From: Clostridiales bacterium | Lineage (GTDB): Bacteria; Bacillota; Clostridia; Oscillospirales; Oscillospiraceae | Direction of reading: 5' to 3' | Assembly: GCA_020859945.1 (NCBI GenBank) | Contig: JAJBVG010000054.1 | Location: forward strand, 1 to 64,000 | Length of the DNA stretch: 64,000 nt | In this document: positions 1 to 9,968 of the stretch, piece by piece | How the letters are laid out: each line of letters starts with the position of its first letter | Position numbering within the stretch: the first letter of the stretch is position 1 | Notes under the pieces: generated by a model | Told to the model about the DNA's origin: nothing | The model's input: the letters and a program-made list of their open reading frames with translations, nothing else | Database searches by the model: none | Translations under genes and position numbers: made by a program

Positions 1-58
1 TTGACGGCGGAGGCCCCAAACGTGCGCGCTTGCGCGTGCGCTGCCGGGGCCGCATGTT

Positions 59-146
59 CGACCAAAATCCGTGATTTTGGTCGAGAGCCTGTCGTTTTTC
101 GACAGGCTCAAAAAATCCCCCGTACAACTCTGTACAGGGGATTTTT
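59..146 (-). terminator. Cluster of three hairpins ending the L,D-transpeptidase-like gene
   Basis: Three perfect or near-perfect hairpins stand in a row. The first (59-83) has an 11 bp stem and 3 nt loop, the second (85-109) a 10 bp stem and T5 loop, and the third (111-146) pairs AAAAATCCCC with GGGGATTTTT around an inner GTACA/TGTAC stem. Read on the minus strand, the third lies just after the stop codon at 164 and is followed by a T run, as in a rho-independent terminator. Bases 1-58 are GC-rich with weaker self-complementarity and no gene. Confidence 0.7.
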
Positions 147-163
147 AGTATGTTAGGTAAAGT

Positions 164-1906
164 TTACACAGCCGGGTCGGTGGGGTCGTACTTCTGGCTG
201 CTCTTGATCTTGCCGGTGGCGTCGTAGTTGTTGCTCAGGGTCATTTTACCGAAGGGCAGATACCCGTTGCCCTTGGTGATGACCACCCGTGTGTTGCTGC
301 CGTTGGATTTGCCCAAATCGTAAATCAGCTTGCAGTTGACCACCTGCATCCGAATACACTGCTTGGACTGGTTGGTGCCCAAGCCGTTGTAGGAGCTGTA
401 CTTCAGGGCTTTGACGCTGGCCTTGGAATACTGCTCGGAGTGGGTCCAGCTGCCGCTGCCGGAGACGTAGGTGGCATACTGATACCACAGCCCGGCCTTG
501 TATTTCCACCAGCGCTTGCGGGTGGTCAGCTTGTAGGTGCCGGCCTTGGTGTTGGAACTCTTCTTGGACATGGAAACCACAAAGCTCTTGACGGGGATGT
601 CATACTTTTTGGTGCTGGAGTTGTAGGCCAGGATGGTGCCAGTGTGGGAACCCCGGGCCAGGACGATGTGCAGCTTCTTCTTTTTGTAGCTGCTGTTGTA
701 CTCAAACAGGTTGGTCACCAGGGTCCCGTTGGAGCGGAACGTATAAGTATAAGTATAGCCATTGCGCTTGATGCGCTTGGTGCCGGTAGCGGCCACGCCC
801 TTGGTGAAATAATACTCCTTGCTGCTGATGGTTTTCCAGCCGCTGACGGAGGTATCCTTTTTGCCCTTGGTGTAATAGGTGAGGTTGCTGGAACGCAGGC
901 CGGTAAAGGTTTTGCCGCTCTTGTAATAGAGGCCGTCATAGCTGGTGGACAGCTTATAATTGCAGATGTATGTGCCGTAGGAGGACTTCATGGTGCCGGT
1001 GAAGGTTTTCCCCACGCCGTCGGTGATGAGGTAGAGGGTGCCGCTCTTGGAGAAGCGGAACAGGCCGGAGTAGATCTCACCCTCATAGTAGTAACGGCTT
1101 TTAAACTTGCCGGCAAAATACTCGATATTGCTGGAGATGGAATAACCGTTTGTGGTTTCCTTCACCGTGGCGGAGTCCAGCGTCAGCACCTTGCTGTCGG
1201 TGTCCTCCACCACCAGATCGCCGTCTTCCTCTTCCACCGTGGTCAGAGCGACAGAGGCAGTCTCTTCGTCCAGATCCTTCTGCCAGATGCCGTCCGCGTC
1301 AAAGTAATAGATACCGGCGGCAAAGGAGCAGGTGTAGGTGTTCTCCCCCAGGACCACGCTCACGGTGCCTGCGGGCAGCAGATAGAACCCGTCGGCGGCA
1401 TACACCTGCTGCTCGTCCTCCAGATAGACAAAGGCGAAAACCGGGTCGCCGTCGGCGTCCAGAGTGTAGATCCAGCTCTCATCGTCCTCGCCCAGCGCAA
1501 AGACAATGCCTTCGCTCTCTTCATCGGTTTCCAGGCCGGTCACAGCGACTTCTTCTTCGACGCTCTCCGTCTCTTCCTCTTCCGCCTCAGACGTACTCTC
1601 TTCGTCGGGTTCTGCGGCTTCTTCCGCGCCTGATTCGTTCTCTGCGTCGGCTTCCTCCTCGGCGGGGGTCTCCTCAGCAGGAGTCTCTTCAGCGGAGCTG
1701 TCGGCGGTTTCGTCCTCGCTGTCGTCTGTGACAGGGAGCGTATCCCAGTCCTCGCTGTCGGAACCGGTGGTTTCGCTGGAGGTCGTTTCGTCCTCCAGAA
1801 CTTCCGCTGTATCCACTTCCGCAGCAAAGGCGGGGCAGGCCAGACTGAACACCATAGCCAGCGCCAGGAACAGAGAAAGGAGCTTGTGGGTATGCGTGGG
1901 TTTCAT
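164..1906 (-). CDS. Secreted L,D-transpeptidase-like (YkuD) cell-wall protein
   Basis: A 580-residue exported protein. The start chosen is the ATG at 1906, preceded by AGGAGGAA and followed by a signal peptide (basic start, hydrophobic core, A-F-A-A cleavage site near residue 26). An extremely Glu/Asp-rich linker covers about residues 30-140. A region of short Tyr/Gly/Lys-rich wall-binding-like repeats covers roughly 190-400. The C-terminus (about 405-560) resembles a YkuD fold: LHIVLARGS opening strand, a His in WTHSE, and the Cys motif SKQCIRM near residue 517. The family usually has S/T-H-G-C before the nucleophile, so K-Q replaces H-G here. If active it would make 3-3 peptidoglycan cross-links or anchor proteins outside the membrane. 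Family assignment is fairly firm; activity is uncertain because of the altered motif. Confidence 0.72.
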   Translation of the reverse strand: MKPTHTHKLLSLFLALAMVFSLACPAFAAEVDTAEVLEDETTSSETTGSDSEDWDTLPVTDDSEDETADSSAEETPAEETPAEEEADAENESGAEEAAEPDEESTSEAEEEETESVEEEVAVTGLETDEESEGIVFALGEDDESWIYTLDADGDPVFAFVYLEDEQQVYAADGFYLLPAGTVSVVLGENTYTCSFAAGIYYFDADGIWQKDLDEETASVALTTVEEEDGDLVVEDTDSKVLTLDSATVKETTNGYSISSNIEYFAGKFKSRYYYEGEIYSGLFRFSKSGTLYLITDGVGKTFTGTMKSSYGTYICNYKLSTSYDGLYYKSGKTFTGLRSSNLTYYTKGKKDTSVSGWKTISSKEYYFTKGVAATGTKRIKRNGYTYTYTFRSNGTLVTNLFEYNSSYKKKKLHIVLARGSHTGTILAYNSSTKKYDIPVKSFVVSMSKKSSNTKAGTYKLTTRKRWWKYKAGLWYQYATYVSGSGSWTHSEQYSKASVKALKYSSYNGLGTNQSKQCIRMQVVNCKLIYDLGKSNGSNTRVVITKGNGYLPFGKMTLSNNYDATGKIKSSQKYDPTDPAV

Positions 1907-1951
1907 TGGTTTCCTCCTGTTTCTTTTTGTAAACCTTTTGTAACTTTTTCG

Positions 1952-1980
1952 ATTATAGCACATCTCTCCCCACAGTTCCA
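1952..1980 (-). promoter_or_regulatory. Promoter of the L,D-transpeptidase-like gene
   Basis: On the minus strand a TGGAAC -35 and a perfect TATAAT -10 are separated by 17 bp, 45 bases upstream of the ATG at 1906. Confidence 0.6.
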
Positions 1981-2264
1981 GTCTTTTTTTTAGAAAAATT
2001 ACGTTTTTTCTGAAAAAAGAAAATTTTCGTGAAAATAGCCCTGATTTCAAGAAAAAGAACTCAAAAAGTTGATGGTTGACACAATTCAAATTGAAAATTT
2101 TTGCGAGTTTGAAATGGTTAATTTTTGTTACTATTTGTAACTTTTTCAATCTCACAATTTCCTGTCCCGCGTCCGAAAGGGAGGGACCGAATGGGGAATC
2201 ATGTAGATTTTTCCTCTCAAACGTCCGGGAAAACTATCTGAAACGCCGAAAACCTATTTTGGTG
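1981..2264. other. AT-rich intergenic region without a recognisable gene
   Basis: This is the spacer between two divergent genes. It is much richer in A+T than the coding DNA around it, with several A and T tracts and short inverted repeats such as GAAAAAAG/CGTTTTTTC. No ORF with a ribosome site and no known RNA family was recognised. Confidence 0.5.
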
Positions 2265-2293
2265 TTGCTCAACCGGTCACTTTGCGCTATAAT
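2265..2293 (+). promoter_or_regulatory. glmS promoter
   Basis: TTGCTC, a 17 bp spacer and a perfect TATAAT lie about 110 bases upstream of the glmS ATG. The leader between them shows no match to the glmS ribozyme core. Confidence 0.65.
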
Positions 2294-2404
2294 GGCAGTT
2301 GTCAAAAACATCAAAACATCAGGTTTCAGAAAACAACATCACTTGAACGGTCAACGTTGGCTACAGGATCTGCGGCCTCTGGCCGCGAAAGGAGAAGTTA
2401 TATT

Positions 2405-4246
<1,842 letters not shown>

Positions 4247-4264
4247 CACAACGCAGAAAACCGC

Positions 4265-4293
4265 AAATGGCTGCCGCGTCGCGGCAGCCATTT
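4265..4293 (+). terminator. Hairpin after glmS
   Basis: A perfect 13 bp stem (AAATGGCTGCCGC with its complement) with a GTC loop starts 18 bases after the glmS stop. The T tract is weak (TTTCT). Confidence 0.65.
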
Positions 4294-4349
4294 CTAAACC
4301 CTATAGTTATCGCTTTTACTCAGCCCTTTTATATTTTTAACCGGAAACC

Positions 4350-4402
4350 CCTCCACCATGCTTCGCATGGTCCCCCTCCCCTTTCAGGGGCGGCAAGGGG
4401 AG
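4350..4402. repeat. REP-like palindromic intergenic element
   Basis: ACCATGC-TTC-GCATGGT forms a perfect hairpin (4355-4371). It is followed by CCCC-TTTCA-GGGG (4378-4390) and further G-rich bases. The twin-hairpin, C-rich layout resembles the short REP-type elements scattered between genes in gut Clostridia. Membership in a multicopy family cannot be tested from one window. Confidence 0.4.
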
Positions 4403-4490
4403 ATAGTGCTTATCGTTCGCTCTGCCTTTCTGCTCAACGGAGCAGATATTTCCCCAGTCACAAAACCAATGAAATGAAGGAGAAACCACC

Positions 4491-5147
4491 GTGTCCTATA
4501 CCTGTCTGCTGTTCGACCTGGACGGGACCCTCACCGATTCCGGTCCCGGTATCATGAACTCCGCCGCCTACGCCCTGGAAAAAATGGGCTATCCGGTGGG
4601 GGACCCAGCGCTGCTGCGCCGCTTCGTCGGCCCGCCCCTGAACGAGACCTTTCACACCTGCTACGGCGTCCCTCTGGAGGAGATGACCGAGACCATCCGG
4701 CAGTACCGCATCCGGTACAACGAGCAGGGCGGTATCTTCGAGAACCGGGTCTACCCCGGCATGGAGGGCTGTCTGGAGTCGCTGCGGGCGGCGGGGAAAA
4801 CCCTGCTGGTGGCCACCTCCAAGCCCCTGCCCATGGCCCAGCGGGTGCTGGACCACTTCGGTCTGACCCAGTATTTTGACCACGTCTTTGGCGGCACCAT
4901 GGACGAATCCGGCGGGGGCTGTTACAAGCCGCTCATCGTGGGCCGGGCTGTGGCCGCCTGCGGGGAGGTGCCGCTGTCGGAGATCTTGATGGTGGGCGAC
5001 CGGGAACACGACATCTTCGGCGCTCACGAGAACGGCATCGCCTGTGCCGGGGTGCTCTGGGGCTACGGCAGCCGGGAGGAGTTCGCCGCCGCCGGAGCGG
5101 AGTACATCGTGGAAAACTATGAGGATTTGAAACAAATCGTGCTGTAA
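4491..5147 (+). CDS. HAD-family hydrolase, phosphoglycolate phosphatase-like
   Basis: A 218-residue haloacid dehalogenase phosphatase of the Gph/PpaX group. Motif I is DLDGTLTD (residues 9-16, nucleophile Asp9), motif II is the T-S of VATSKP (about 106), motif III is the Lys of GCYKP (about 143), and motif IV is GDREHD (about 167). A helical cap sits between motifs I and II, as in subclass C1. The start is a GTG with GAAGGAG upstream. The substrate is not readable from sequence; small phosphorylated metabolites or pyrophosphate are typical. It is a single gene bounded by strong hairpins. Confidence 0.88.
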   Translation: MSYTCLLFDLDGTLTDSGPGIMNSAAYALEKMGYPVGDPALLRRFVGPPLNETFHTCYGVPLEEMTETIRQYRIRYNEQGGIFENRVYPGMEGCLESLRAAGKTLLVATSKPLPMAQRVLDHFGLTQYFDHVFGGTMDESGGGCYKPLIVGRAVAACGEVPLSEILMVGDREHDIFGAHENGIACAGVLWGYGSREEFAAAGAEYIVENYEDLKQIVL

Positions 5148-5151
5148 TGCG

Positions 5152-5198
5152 AAACGCGCTGGAAACCGGGGAGTTGTCCCGATTTCCAGCGCGTTTTT
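5152..5198 (+). terminator. Rho-independent terminator after the HAD gene
   Basis: AACGCGCTGGAAA pairs with TTTCCAGCGCGTT over 13 bp and is followed by TTTTT. It starts just after the HAD stop codon. The converging coaBC gene ends at 5271, so it may act in both directions. Confidence 0.85.
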
Positions 5199-5270
5199 AT
5201 GGTTTATGGAGCCGTTTTTGAATCACATTCCCTCAGAAACGATGATTGTAAACCCGTCCATTGCACATTG

Positions 5271-6467
5271 CTAATTGCACATTCTCTTGAGGATTTCATC
5301 CAGCAGCGCATCCGCCGCCGCGTCCTTGCTCAACAGCGGCAGCTCCACCATGTCGGTGGGGGAGATGAGGGTGAGAATATTGGTGTCCACAGCGAAGCCC
5401 GCCCCGGCCACCTTGACGTTGTTGGCGGCAATCAAATCCAGATTTTTTCGCTCCAGCTTGGCCCGGCTGTTCTCCACCATGTTTTGCGTCTCCATGGAGA
5501 AGCCGCACAGGAACTGTCCGGGACGCTTCCGGCGTCCCAGTTCTCCCAAAATGTCCTTCGTCCGGGTCAGAGGGATGGACAGGTCGCTGTCCCCCTTCTT
5601 CACCTTGTTTTCCGCCACGGTAGCGGGCCGGTAGTCCGCAACTGCGGCGGCTTTGATGATGATGTCCGCACCGTCCGCTCGGCTGGTGACGGCGTCGTAC
5701 ATCTCCTGCGCGGTGGTGATATCCACCACCTCCATATAAGGGGGGCGGGACAGGCTCACCGGCCCGGAGACCAGCGTCACCTCTGCACCCCGGGCGGCGG
5801 CGGCCTTCGCCACGGCGTAGCCCATCTTGCCGGTGGATTTGTTGCTCAGGTAGCGCACCGGGTCGATGGCCTCCCGGGTGGGGCCTGCCGTCACCAGTAC
5901 CCGCAGCCCGGTCATGTCCTTCTCATGGGAGAGGTAGTGCAGGCAGACCTCCAACAACTCCTGAGGTTCCGGCATCCGCCCCGGCCCCACCGCACCGCAG
6001 GCCAGCGACCCCTCGCCGGGGGCCAGCACCTCCCAGCCGTAGTGCCGGAGCTTGGCGATGTTGTCCTGGGTGACGGGGTTCAGGTACATCTTGGTGTTCA
6101 TGGCGGGGGCCGCCACCTTGGGGCAGTCGCAGGCCAGCACCGTGGTAGTCAACATGTCGTCGGCCAGGCCGTTGGCGCACTTTGCCAGCACATTGGCCGT
6201 AGCCGGGGCCAGCAGCACCAGGTCGGCCTTATCCGCGATAGCCACGTGTTCTACCTTATGGGGGAAGTTCCGGTCGAAGGTGTCCACGCAGACCCGGTTG
6301 CCGGTGAGCTGCTCGAAGGTCAGGGGGGCGATGAACTCCGTGGCGTTGCGGGTCATCACCACCTGCACGTCGGCGTGCTGCTTCACCAGGGCGGAGGCCA
6401 GCATTGCGGATTTGTAGCAGGCGATCCCGCCGGTCACGCCCAGGAGGATGGTTTTTCCGTTTAACAT
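5271..6467 (-). CDS. coaBC: Bifunctional phosphopantothenoylcysteine decarboxylase / phosphopantothenate--cysteine ligase
   Basis: Performs two consecutive steps of coenzyme A synthesis: ligation of cysteine to 4'-phosphopantothenate, then FMN-dependent decarboxylation to phosphopantetheine. The N-terminal CoaC flavoprotein domain (about 1-185) shows GVTGGIACYK, the active-site His of VEHVAIA, PAMNTKMY and the flexible-loop Cys in ACGAVGPG. The C-terminal CoaB domain (about 188-398) shows VTAGPTREAIDPVR, SNKSTGKMG and AAVADYRP. The length of 398 residues is typical. It is followed by a shared hairpin region, with tRNA-Gly directly upstream on the same strand. Confidence 0.97.
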   Translation of the reverse strand: MLNGKTILLGVTGGIACYKSAMLASALVKQHADVQVVMTRNATEFIAPLTFEQLTGNRVCVDTFDRNFPHKVEHVAIADKADLVLLAPATANVLAKCANGLADDMLTTTVLACDCPKVAAPAMNTKMYLNPVTQDNIAKLRHYGWEVLAPGEGSLACGAVGPGRMPEPQELLEVCLHYLSHEKDMTGLRVLVTAGPTREAIDPVRYLSNKSTGKMGYAVAKAAAARGAEVTLVSGPVSLSRPPYMEVVDITTAQEMYDAVTSRADGADIIIKAAAVADYRPATVAENKVKKGDSDLSIPLTRTKDILGELGRRKRPGQFLCGFSMETQNMVENSRAKLERKNLDLIAANNVKVAGAGFAVDTNILTLISPTDMVELPLLSKDAAADALLDEILKRMCN

Positions 6468-6505
6468 AAACTGTCACCGTCTTTTGCGCGATTTTACAAA
6501 CAAAA

Positions 6506-6534
6506 GGGACGGTAATCGTCTTAATTACCGTCCC
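6506..6534 (-). terminator. Terminator of tRNA-Gly
   Basis: GGGACGGTAAT and ATTACCGTCCC form an 11 bp stem. On the minus strand it follows the tRNA CCA end by four bases and is trailed by CTTTTGTTTG. Confidence 0.8.
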
Positions 6535-6538
6535 ACAG

Positions 6539-6612
6539 TGGAGCAGGTGAAGGGAATCGAACCCTCGTGGCCAGCTTGGGAAGCTGGAGTTCTGCCATTG
6601 AACTACACCTGC
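6539..6612 (-). tRNA. tRNA-Gly (anticodon CCC)
   Basis: Complete 74-base cloverleaf with encoded CCA. The acceptor is GCAGGTG/CACCTGC, the D arm GTTC-AATGGCA-GAAC, and the anticodon arm CCAGC-TTCCCAA-GCTGG, giving anticodon CCC. The T arm carries TTCGATT. Confidence 0.96.
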
Positions 6613-6682
6613 ACAACACGGTAATTTTACCACCGTCGGCGGGAGAATGCAAGCGTTTTTTGCGCTTGGAGCGAAAATTTTT

Positions 6683-7153
6683 TCACCGCCGCCGCTTGCC
6701 GGTCAACGTATCCGCCGTGACCTTATAGACGCAGGTCCGCACCAGCGTCCCCGCGTCATAGGCGGCGTCTCCCTCCCAGCCGTAGTGGGACATCAGGGCG
6801 TCCAGCCCCTTTTGTTTCTCTGCCGGGTCGGTCAGGAACTCCACCCGCCCGGCACCGATGACGCTCTCGAACGCCGCACCCCAGCGGCAGGGCACGTCGT
6901 CCCGCAGCACCTGAAAGGCGCAGTCCATCTCGAAGCACACCTGGGGATTTCGCCGCAGAAGGTCCAGCTTGCGGCCCTCCCCGGCGGAGTGGAAGTACAG
7001 CGTCAGTCTGCCGCCCTCCGCCGACCATCCAAAGCTGAGAGGGACCACATAGGGGGTTTCCCCGTCCGTCATAGCCAGGCGGACCACTTGGCAGCGCTCC
7101 ACAAGGGCGCAAAGTTCCTCAAAGTCTGTGATCTCCCGGTCTTTCCGGCGCAT
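6683..7153 (-). CDS. Pyridoxamine 5'-phosphate oxidase (PPOX) family flavoprotein
   Basis: A 156-residue protein of the split-barrel FMN-binding fold (PPOX class, 5-nitroimidazole-reductase-like group). It is recognised by VRLAMTDGETPYVVPLSFGW near residues 22-42 and the pattern LYFHSAGEGRKLDLLRRNPQVCFE around 55-77, where His and Gly-Arg contact flavin phosphate in relatives. AFESVIGAGRVEFL continues the barrel. Start is the ATG at 7153 with AAAGGAG. The likely role is an uncharacterised FMN- or F420-type oxidoreductase; the substrate is unknown. It is divergent from the DUF4830 gene. Confidence 0.85.
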   Translation of the reverse strand: MRRKDREITDFEELCALVERCQVVRLAMTDGETPYVVPLSFGWSAEGGRLTLYFHSAGEGRKLDLLRRNPQVCFEMDCAFQVLRDDVPCRWGAAFESVIGAGRVEFLTDPAEKQKGLDALMSHYGWEGDAAYDAGTLVRTCVYKVTADTLTGKRRR

Positions 7154-7255
7154 GGCTGGCTCCTTTCTCCGGTTTCTCCCCTTTTGGGGCATAGGACAAG
7201 ATTCCCCGGTCATAAAACTGGCTGTAACGCCTTTTTTGTGAAGGAGGAACTGCTT

Positions 7256-7714
7256 TTGCACATGGAATCTCTCAAACGGCAGTGGCGGAAACTGCTGGCC
7301 GCCGCTGCTCTGGCCCTCTCCCTGGCGATGTGCGCCGTGGCGGGGCAGATGGGCGCTGTCAGCGTCGTTTCCGGCGAACTGGACGGGGCCACCGCCGAGG
7401 CGCGGGCCGCCTACATCGCCTCTCTGGGCTGGGCCGTGGTCCCAGAGGAGGAGCAGGAGCAGGTGACGCTGCCCGCCTCCTTCGGGGACGCTTACGCGGA
7501 CTATCTGGCCATTCAGGAGGAGTGCGGTTTCGACCTGACGGCCTACGCCGGGCAGACCGTCACCCGCTACAGTTACACCGTCACCAATTACCCCACCGGG
7601 GAGAGCGGTATCCGGCTGGACCTGCTGGTCTGCCAAGGGCAAATCGTAGGAGGGGATGTGCGCTCGGCGGACCTGGCCGGGTTTATGCACAGCCTGGCCT
7701 ATCCTGAAGTGTAA
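7256..7714 (+). CDS. DUF4830 domain protein with N-terminal membrane anchor
   Basis: About 152 residues. A hydrophobic segment LLAAAALALSLAMCAVAG near residues 13-30 is a signal or anchor. The rest matches the DUF4830 pattern: a segment ending in AYIASLGWAVVPEEE, then VTLPASFGDAYADYLAIQEECGFDLTAY in pieces, GQTVTRYSYTVTNYP and a final short barrel. Function is unknown in the family. The TTG at 7256 lies 8 bases after AAGGAGG and is preferred; the ATG at 7262 is two codons in, 14 bases from the ribosome site. Probably extracytoplasmic. Confidence 0.78.
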   Translation: MHMESLKRQWRKLLAAAALALSLAMCAVAGQMGAVSVVSGELDGATAEARAAYIASLGWAVVPEEEQEQVTLPASFGDAYADYLAIQEECGFDLTAYAGQTVTRYSYTVTNYPTGESGIRLDLLVCQGQIVGGDVRSADLAGFMHSLAYPEV

Positions 7715-7717
7715 ACC

Positions 7718-8533
7718 TCACTTTTCCATCATGTGGACGTTCAGGTGGTTGTAGGTCATTTCCACGCCGTTCTTATCGAAGTAGACCTTGATATTTTCCA
7801 TCAGGTCGAAGTAGACGGGCCAATAGGTAGCGTTGTTGGTCCAGACTCGAACGACATACTCAATGCTGCTCTCGCCGTAGCTGCTCACCCGCGCAAAGGG
7901 GGCAGCGGGGGCCTCAGGAACGGTCAGGATGCCATCGGTGGCATCTACAGCGTCCAAAAGGGCCTTCTTCGTTAGCTCGATGGGGGCGTCGTAGGAGGCC
8001 GTCACCTTGATTTCGATTCGGCGGCAACCTTCTGTGGAGAGGTTGGTAATGGTTTCAGCGGAGATGGTGCCGTTGGGGATGCTGATACGCTTGTTGTCGT
8101 AGGTGTTGATTTGGGTGTTCAGCAGACCGATTTCCAGCACAGTGCCCTCTACACCTCCGGCGGAGATGTAGTCACCCACCAGGAAGGGTTTGTTGATGAG
8201 CAGCAAAATGCCGCCGAACAGGTTGGAGAGGGCGTTTTGCGCGGCCAGAGCAAAGGCGGCGGACAGCACCGAGATCAGCGCCACCAGAGAGCTGGTCTGG
8301 AAGCCGATGCGGTCCAGGATAATCAGGACGACCACCACATAGACCACAATGCGGATGACATTCTTGGCGAACTTCACCAGCGTCATCTCGATGGGCATGG
8401 CGTCCAGGGTGCGGAACACGATTTTCAGGAGGATACGGGCGACGATGTAACAAAAGACGGCGGTGAGAATGACGCTGACCGTGTTGCTGGCCATAGCGGT
8501 TCCCAGCGCGGACAGCCAGGTGCTGATATCCAT
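7718..8533 (-). CDS. Small-conductance mechanosensitive channel (MscS family)
   Basis: A 271-residue channel that opens under membrane tension to release osmolytes. Three membrane helices are visible (about 15-40, 57-80, 85-112). The pore helix region ALAAQNALSNLFGGILLLINKPF is the family signature. It is followed by the beta domain with VEGTVLEIGLLNT and YDNKRISIPNG and an alpha/beta C-terminal vestibule. It ends 3 bases from the converging DUF4830 gene. Confidence 0.95.
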   Translation of the reverse strand: MDISTWLSALGTAMASNTVSVILTAVFCYIVARILLKIVFRTLDAMPIEMTLVKFAKNVIRIVVYVVVVLIILDRIGFQTSSLVALISVLSAAFALAAQNALSNLFGGILLLINKPFLVGDYISAGGVEGTVLEIGLLNTQINTYDNKRISIPNGTISAETITNLSTEGCRRIEIKVTASYDAPIELTKKALLDAVDATDGILTVPEAPAAPFARVSSYGESSIEYVVRVWTNNATYWPVYFDLMENIKVYFDKNGVEMTYNHLNVHMMEK

Positions 8534-8578
8534 ACTAAAATCTCCTTTCTGTTCGGGTGGGGGGAAATGATTCGAAAA

Positions 8579-8607
8579 TTGCCGGGGCTGGAAGCCAGCC
8601 CCGGCAA
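8579..8607 (-). terminator. Terminator of tuf
   Basis: A 13 bp stem TTGCCGGGGCTGG with an AAG loop. On the minus strand it lies 37 bases after the tuf stop and is followed by TTTTCG. Confidence 0.8.
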
Positions 8608-8643
8608 ATGGATTAGAACTTATGAAGGGTCAGCGAGAAAAAA

Positions 8644-9846
8644 TTACTCGTTAATGCCGATAACAACGCCGGAACCCACGGTACGGCCACCCTCACGGAT
8701 AGCGAAACGCAGGCCGTTCTCGATGGCGATGGGGGTGATCAGCTCCACGTCCATATCGACGTTATCGCCGGGCATGCACATCTCAACGCCCTCAGGCAGA
8801 GTGATGACGCCGGTCACGTCGGTGGTACGGAAATAGAACTGGGGGCGATAGTTGTTGAAGAAGGGGGTGTGACGGCCACCCTCGTCCTTCTTCAGGACGT
8901 AAACCTGGCCCTTGAACTTGGTGTGGGGATGGATGGAGTTGGGCTTGCACAGGACCTGGCCGCGCTCGATGTCGGTACGGGCGATGCCGCGCAGCAGAAC
9001 GCCGACGTTGTCGCCAGCCTGAGCGAAGTCCAGGGTCTTGCGGAACATTTCCAGACCGGTGACGACGGAGGTCTTCTTCTCCTCCTCCAGGCCAACGATA
9101 TCGACCTGCTCACCCATCTTCACGACGCCGCGCTCCACACGACCGGTAGCCACGGTGCCGCGGCCGGTGATGGTGAAGACGTCCTCAATGGGCATCAGGA
9201 AGGGCATGTCGGACAGACGGTCGGGAGTGGGGATATACTCGTCAACAGCGTCCATCAGCTCCTTGATGCAGGCATACTCGGGAGCGTCGGGATCGGTGGA
9301 CTCGGAAACCAGAGCGTTCAGAGCGGAGCCCATGATGATGGGGGTGTCGTCGCCGGGGAACTCGTAGAAGTCCAGGGTCTCGCGGACTTCCATCTCGACC
9401 AGCTCCAGCAGCTCCTCGTCGTCGACCTGATCGCACTTGTTCAGGAACACAACGATATAGGGCACGCCGACCTGACGGGCCAGCAGCAGGTGCTCACGGG
9501 TCTGAGCCATAACGCCGTCGGTGGCGGCGATGACCAGGATAGCGCCGTCCATCTGGGCAGCACCGGTGATCATGTTCTTGATATAGTCAGCATGGCCCGG
9601 GCAGTCAACGTGGGCATAGTGACGCTTCTCAGTCTCATACTCCACGTGAGCGGTGTTGATCGTGATACCACGAGCCTTCTCCTCGGGAGCCTTATCAATG
9701 GAAGCATAGTCCGTGTAGCTGGCCTTGCCAGAGAAAGCCAGGTACTTGGTGATAGCAGCGGTCAGGGTGGTCTTGCCGTGGTCAACGTGGCCGATGGTGC
9801 CGATGTTGACATGGGGCTTAGAACGGTCAAACTTCTGTTTTGCCAT
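8644..9846 (-). CDS. tuf: Elongation factor Tu
   Basis: GTPase that delivers aminoacyl-tRNA to the ribosomal A site. The 400-residue length is normal. G motifs are GHVDHGKTT (residues 19-27), DCPGHADY (about 81) and NKCD (about 136). The switch I segment KARGITIN and the domain 2/3 signatures [14 protein letters not shown] and VGSGVV are intact. It is last of the str-type cluster and has its own promoter 67 bases upstream, so it can be made independently of fusA. Confidence 0.99.
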   Translation of the reverse strand: MAKQKFDRSKPHVNIGTIGHVDHGKTTLTAAITKYLAFSGKASYTDYASIDKAPEEKARGITINTAHVEYETEKRHYAHVDCPGHADYIKNMITGAAQMDGAILVIAATDGVMAQTREHLLLARQVGVPYIVVFLNKCDQVDDEELLELVEMEVRETLDFYEFPGDDTPIIMGSALNALVSESTDPDAPEYACIKELMDAVDEYIPTPDRLSDMPFLMPIEDVFTITGRGTVATGRVERGVVKMGEQVDIVGLEEEKKTSVVTGLEMFRKTLDFAQAGDNVGVLLRGIARTDIERGQVLCKPNSIHPHTKFKGQVYVLKKDEGGRHTPFFNNYRPQFYFRTTDVTGVITLPEGVEMCMPGDNVDMDVELITPIAIENGLRFAIREGGRTVGSGVVIGINE

Positions 9847-9912
9847 TTCAGGTTCCTCCTAAACAATGGGATAATAAAGGTTTTAAGCTGGAAATTTCAT
9901 CGCTATGGGCCT

Positions 9913-9941
9913 ATTGTATCTTACTATCCGGCAAAATGCAA
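9913..9941 (-). promoter_or_regulatory. Separate tuf promoter
   Basis: Minus-strand TTGCAT, 17 bp spacer, TACAAT in the 122-base fusA-tuf gap. Confidence 0.65.
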
Positions 9942-9968
9942 TAGGCTTTTTAGCGAAAATCTGAGATT

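Noticed and set aside
2294-2404. Possible glmS ribozyme in the glmS leader
   Set aside because: The leader after the promoter is only about 100 bases, lacks the conserved core segments of the ribozyme and shows no matching pseudoknot arms.
5255-5285. ATTGCACATT direct repeat before the coaBC end
   Set aside because: Two copies of a short AT-rich word separated by a few bases; no extended symmetry or partner, so probably chance or minor slippage.
6647-7255. Long N-terminal extension of the DUF4830 protein
   Set aside because: The frame is open far upstream but runs antisense through the PPOX gene; the ribosome site and signal peptide place the start at 7256 or 7262.
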